Shown here: positions 63,825-64,000 of the stretch, in pieces
Layout of the letters: the number at the start of each line of letters is the position of its first letter
Numbering within the stretch: position 1 is the stretch's first letter
DNA from: DASRSS01 sp963799045
Lineage (GTDB): Bacteria; Actinomycetota; Actinomycetes; Mycobacteriales; Jatrophihabitantaceae
DNA: 64,000 bases
Reading direction: 5' to 3'
NCBI GenBank assembly: GCA_963799045.1
Contig: CAWCVN010000001.1
Coordinates: 992,001-1,056,000 of the forward strand
Notes under the pieces: generated by a model
The model's database searches: none
Told to the model about the DNA's origin: nothing
Seen by the model: only the letters and a program-made list of their open reading frames with translations
Program-made: the position numbers and the translations under genes

Positions 63825-64000
63825 GTTCCGGAGGTGGGCCCGCCCGACCGCGTCAGGAGTTCCTCGATCCGAGCCAGCCGCTGCTCCACCCGCGCGAGGT
63901 CGCGTCTGGTGGCGCCCTGGGCGGACTGCTTGAGGCTCAAGATCAGCTGCCCGCCCGGGTCGAACACGCCGGACTGGACCTCGCTGAGGTCCTCTCCGTT
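63819..64000 (-). CDS. C-terminus of an unidentified protein (possibly DUF421/YetF-like)
   Basis: An open minus-strand frame enters from the right edge and ends at a TAG at 63819-63821. The visible 60 residues start GEDLSEVQSGVFDPGGQLIL and end in a short coiled-coil stretch (LARVEQRLARIEELL). The first part resembles the small C-terminal domain of YetF/DUF421 membrane proteins, but too little is seen to be sure. It lies 29 nt upstream of the mutase gene. Confidence 0.4.
   Translation of the reverse strand, partial: RRGPQRGPVRRVRPGRAADLEPQAVRPGRHQTRPRAGGAAAGSDRGTPDAVGRAHLRNY

Overview
The window is high-GC DNA from an actinomycete chromosome. The evidence is the actinobacterial order of the division and cell wall (dcw) genes, Wag31-type DivIVA, SepF, a GlgE-type glucan cluster, a SAV_6107-type HEPN gene, frequent GTG starts, and TANNNT promoter elements 6-7 nt before leaderless start codons. 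MurG with a GGHSAGHIEP loop suggests the Frankiales/Geodermatophilales side of the group, but this is only a weak guess. No insertion sequence, prophage, CRISPR array, rRNA or tRNA was recognised.

Layout. (1) 1-4539: the start of a TraR/DksA-like protein with a long Lys/Ala/Pro tail (minus), then a translational T-box riboswitch and ileS (plus). (2) 4508-24562, all minus: the dcw cluster. In transcription order it reads mraZ, rsmH, ftsL, ftsI, murE, murF, mraY, murD, ftsW, murG, murC, ftsQ, ftsZ, yggS, sepF, yggT, divIVA and a membrane protein with three small Cys/His modules. A promoter carrying 10-bp-phased MraZ boxes drives it, and many genes are joined by 4-base ATGA or GTGA overlaps. pgeF, usual between ftsZ and yggS, is missing. 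(3) 24787-29503, plus: moxR, DUF58 and a transglutaminase. (4) 29518-32628, minus: DUF3040, then HEPN-methyltransferase-dinB. (5) 32800-34349, plus: an ECF-like sigma factor and a one-pass membrane protein. (6) 34398-38811: siroheme synthase, YbaK, GNAT, metF and polyprenyl diphosphate synthase. (7) 38815-48793: divergent glgP and glgE-treS-mak-glgB, which together interconvert trehalose, maltose-1-phosphate and alpha-glucan. (8) 48828-54534: small proteins, pirin, and a padR-ABC ATPase-FtsX permease operon under a strong palindromic operator. (9) 54590-64000: an LPG-synthase-like domain protein, a CnoX-like thioredoxin, a crotonase, HrpA helicase, FkbM methyltransferase, an isobutyryl-CoA-mutase-type large subunit, and the end of a further gene.

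Reading frames are repeatedly broken and restored in some stretches: ileS, the Cys/His protein, murD through ftsI, DUF3040, the methyltransferase, the sigma-linked membrane protein, glgE and treS. Family motifs resume after each break and several of these genes are essential. I therefore read the breaks as base-calling or assembly errors, not as pseudogenes. Gene limits there are given for the intact reading.

The most interesting points are regulatory: the T-box with an RBS-sequestering hairpin, phased MraZ boxes over the dcw promoter, divergent leaderless promoters sharing two bases of their -10 boxes (metF/polyprenyl synthase), a 22-bp operator over a leaderless padR promoter, an 18-bp palindrome at the acyl-CoA mutase promoter, and a 38-bp perfect palindrome between convergent genes. 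Among proteins, the triple Cys/His membrane protein at the end of the dcw cluster and the HEPN-methyltransferase-DinB operon stand out.
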